Assembly (NCBI GenBank): GCA_007571105.1
Contig: RKRZ01000122.1
Span: 1-12,847 of the forward strand
DNA: 12,847 nucleotides
Direction: 5' to 3'
From: Gammaproteobacteria bacterium
GTDB lineage: Bacteria > Pseudomonadota > Gammaproteobacteria > Poriferisulfidales > Poriferisulfidaceae
Each line of letters starts with the position of its first letter. Position 1 is the first letter of the stretch. Positions 12,422-12,847 of this stretch are shown one piece after another. The notes below the pieces were generated by a model, which saw only the letters and a program-made list of their open reading frames with translations, did no database searches and was not told the DNA's origin. Both the position numbers and the translations under genes were made by a program.

Positions 12422-12847
12422 ATGACGAATCAAGACTCCTCTCTTCTGCCTACTTACGCTCGGCTGCCTGTGCAGTTTGTCCGCGGCGAAGGATGCCTGC
12501 TGTGGGATAGTGAAGGCAATGAATACCTGGATGCCATTGCCGGGCTGGCCGTCTGCGGTCTGGGCCATTGCCATCCCGATGTGACGGCGACTCTACAGGA
12601 ACAGGCTGCGACTTTGGTTCACACGTCCAACGTGTATCAGATTGAACATCAGCAAGCGCTCGCAGCACGGCTTACCGAGACGGCCGAGATGGATCAGGCA
12701 TTCTTTTGCAATTCCGGCGCAGAAGCCAATGAGGCCGCGATCAAGCTGGCGCGCAAGCACGGCCATCAACGGCGCGGCTGCGAACAGCCGGTGATCCTCA
12801 CGGCACCATCCAGCTTCCATGGCCGCACGCTCGCCGCCGTCCCCCCC
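12422..12847 (+). CDS. argD: Acetylornithine aminotransferase (5' part, cut by window end)
   Basis: The first 142 codons are present with no stop. ArgD is a PLP enzyme that moves an amino group between glutamate and N-acetylglutamate semialdehyde in arginine synthesis, and often also serves lysine synthesis. Class-III transaminase marks are LPTYARLPVQFVRGEG, YLDAIAGLAVCGLGHCHP, HTSNVYQ, FFCNSGAEANEAAIKLARK (PLP phosphate region) and FHGRTLAA. The PLP lysine lies beyond the window. The start ATG at 12422 gives a normal N-terminus (MTNQDSSLLPTYARLP), but no Shine-Dalgarno is visible and a strong hairpin ends nine bases upstream. The final codons read Val-Pro-Pro from a run of seven C, where the family usually has a small-residue Ala-Thr-Gly stretch, so the last bases may be sequence error. 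Confidence 0.93.
   Translation, partial: MTNQDSSLLPTYARLPVQFVRGEGCLLWDSEGNEYLDAIAGLAVCGLGHCHPDVTATLQEQAATLVHTSNVYQIEHQQALAARLTETAEMDQAFFCNSGAEANEAAIKLARKHGHQRRGCEQPVILTAPSSFHGRTLAAVPP

Noticed and set aside
1..12847. CRISPR arrays, tRNA/rRNA genes, insertion sequences, prophage or integron features
   Set aside because: No regularly spaced repeats, cloverleaf-like segments, transposase or integrase motifs, or flanking inverted repeats were seen by eye.

Overview
The window looks like the chromosome of a gammaproteobacterium, order undetermined. Three things point that way: the nnrD-tsaE-amidase gene order (yjeF-yjeE-amiB in E. coli), a full-length ArgA of the fused kinase-like plus GNAT type, and a ferrochelatase very close to the E. 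coli type. Genes are tightly packed. Several neighbours overlap by four bases (GTGA or ATGA), and the convergent pairs are separated by only 0-2 bases. I saw no rRNA, tRNA, CRISPR array, insertion sequence or phage gene.

Layout. (1) 60-2062, plus strand: an HNH endonuclease, ferrochelatase (hemH) and an FxsA-like membrane protein form one operon behind a perfect TATAAT box. (2) 2065-5817, minus strand: argA, a GCS2-type glutamate-cysteine-ligase-like amidoligase and an AstE/aspartoacylase-like M14 metallohydrolase, all overlapping or abutting. (3) 5864-6679, plus strand: a stand-alone RibD C-terminal-type (dihydrofolate-reductase-fold) protein, divergent from argA across only 46 bp and possibly leaderless. 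(4) 6680-11646, minus strand: hydantoinase B-like protein, bifunctional NAD(P)HX epimerase/dehydratase (nnrD), tsaE, then an AT-rich gap of about 300 bp and a Tat-exported AMIN/amidase_3 cell-wall amidase. (5) 11777-12361, plus strand: a stand-alone membrane protein of the PuuD (urate hydroxylase) N-terminal family, divergent from the hydantoinase gene. (6) 12422 to the window end: the start of argD, preceded by a perfect 12-bp hairpin.

How the genes may work together. ArgA and ArgD are two steps of arginine synthesis. The argA cluster is the most interesting part: an N-acetylglutamate synthase, an amide-bond-forming ligase of unproven substrate and an N-acyl-amino-acid/peptide hydrolase are translationally linked, which would fit a small pathway making or recycling a glutamyl compound (inference). 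The nnrD-tsaE-amidase block is housekeeping: nicotinamide cofactor repair, t6A tRNA modification and daughter-cell separation. It is unusually headed by a hydantoinase B-like subunit without its usual HyuA partner in view. That gene shares a divergent control region with the PuuD-like gene, which hints at hydantoin or purine breakdown but does not prove it.
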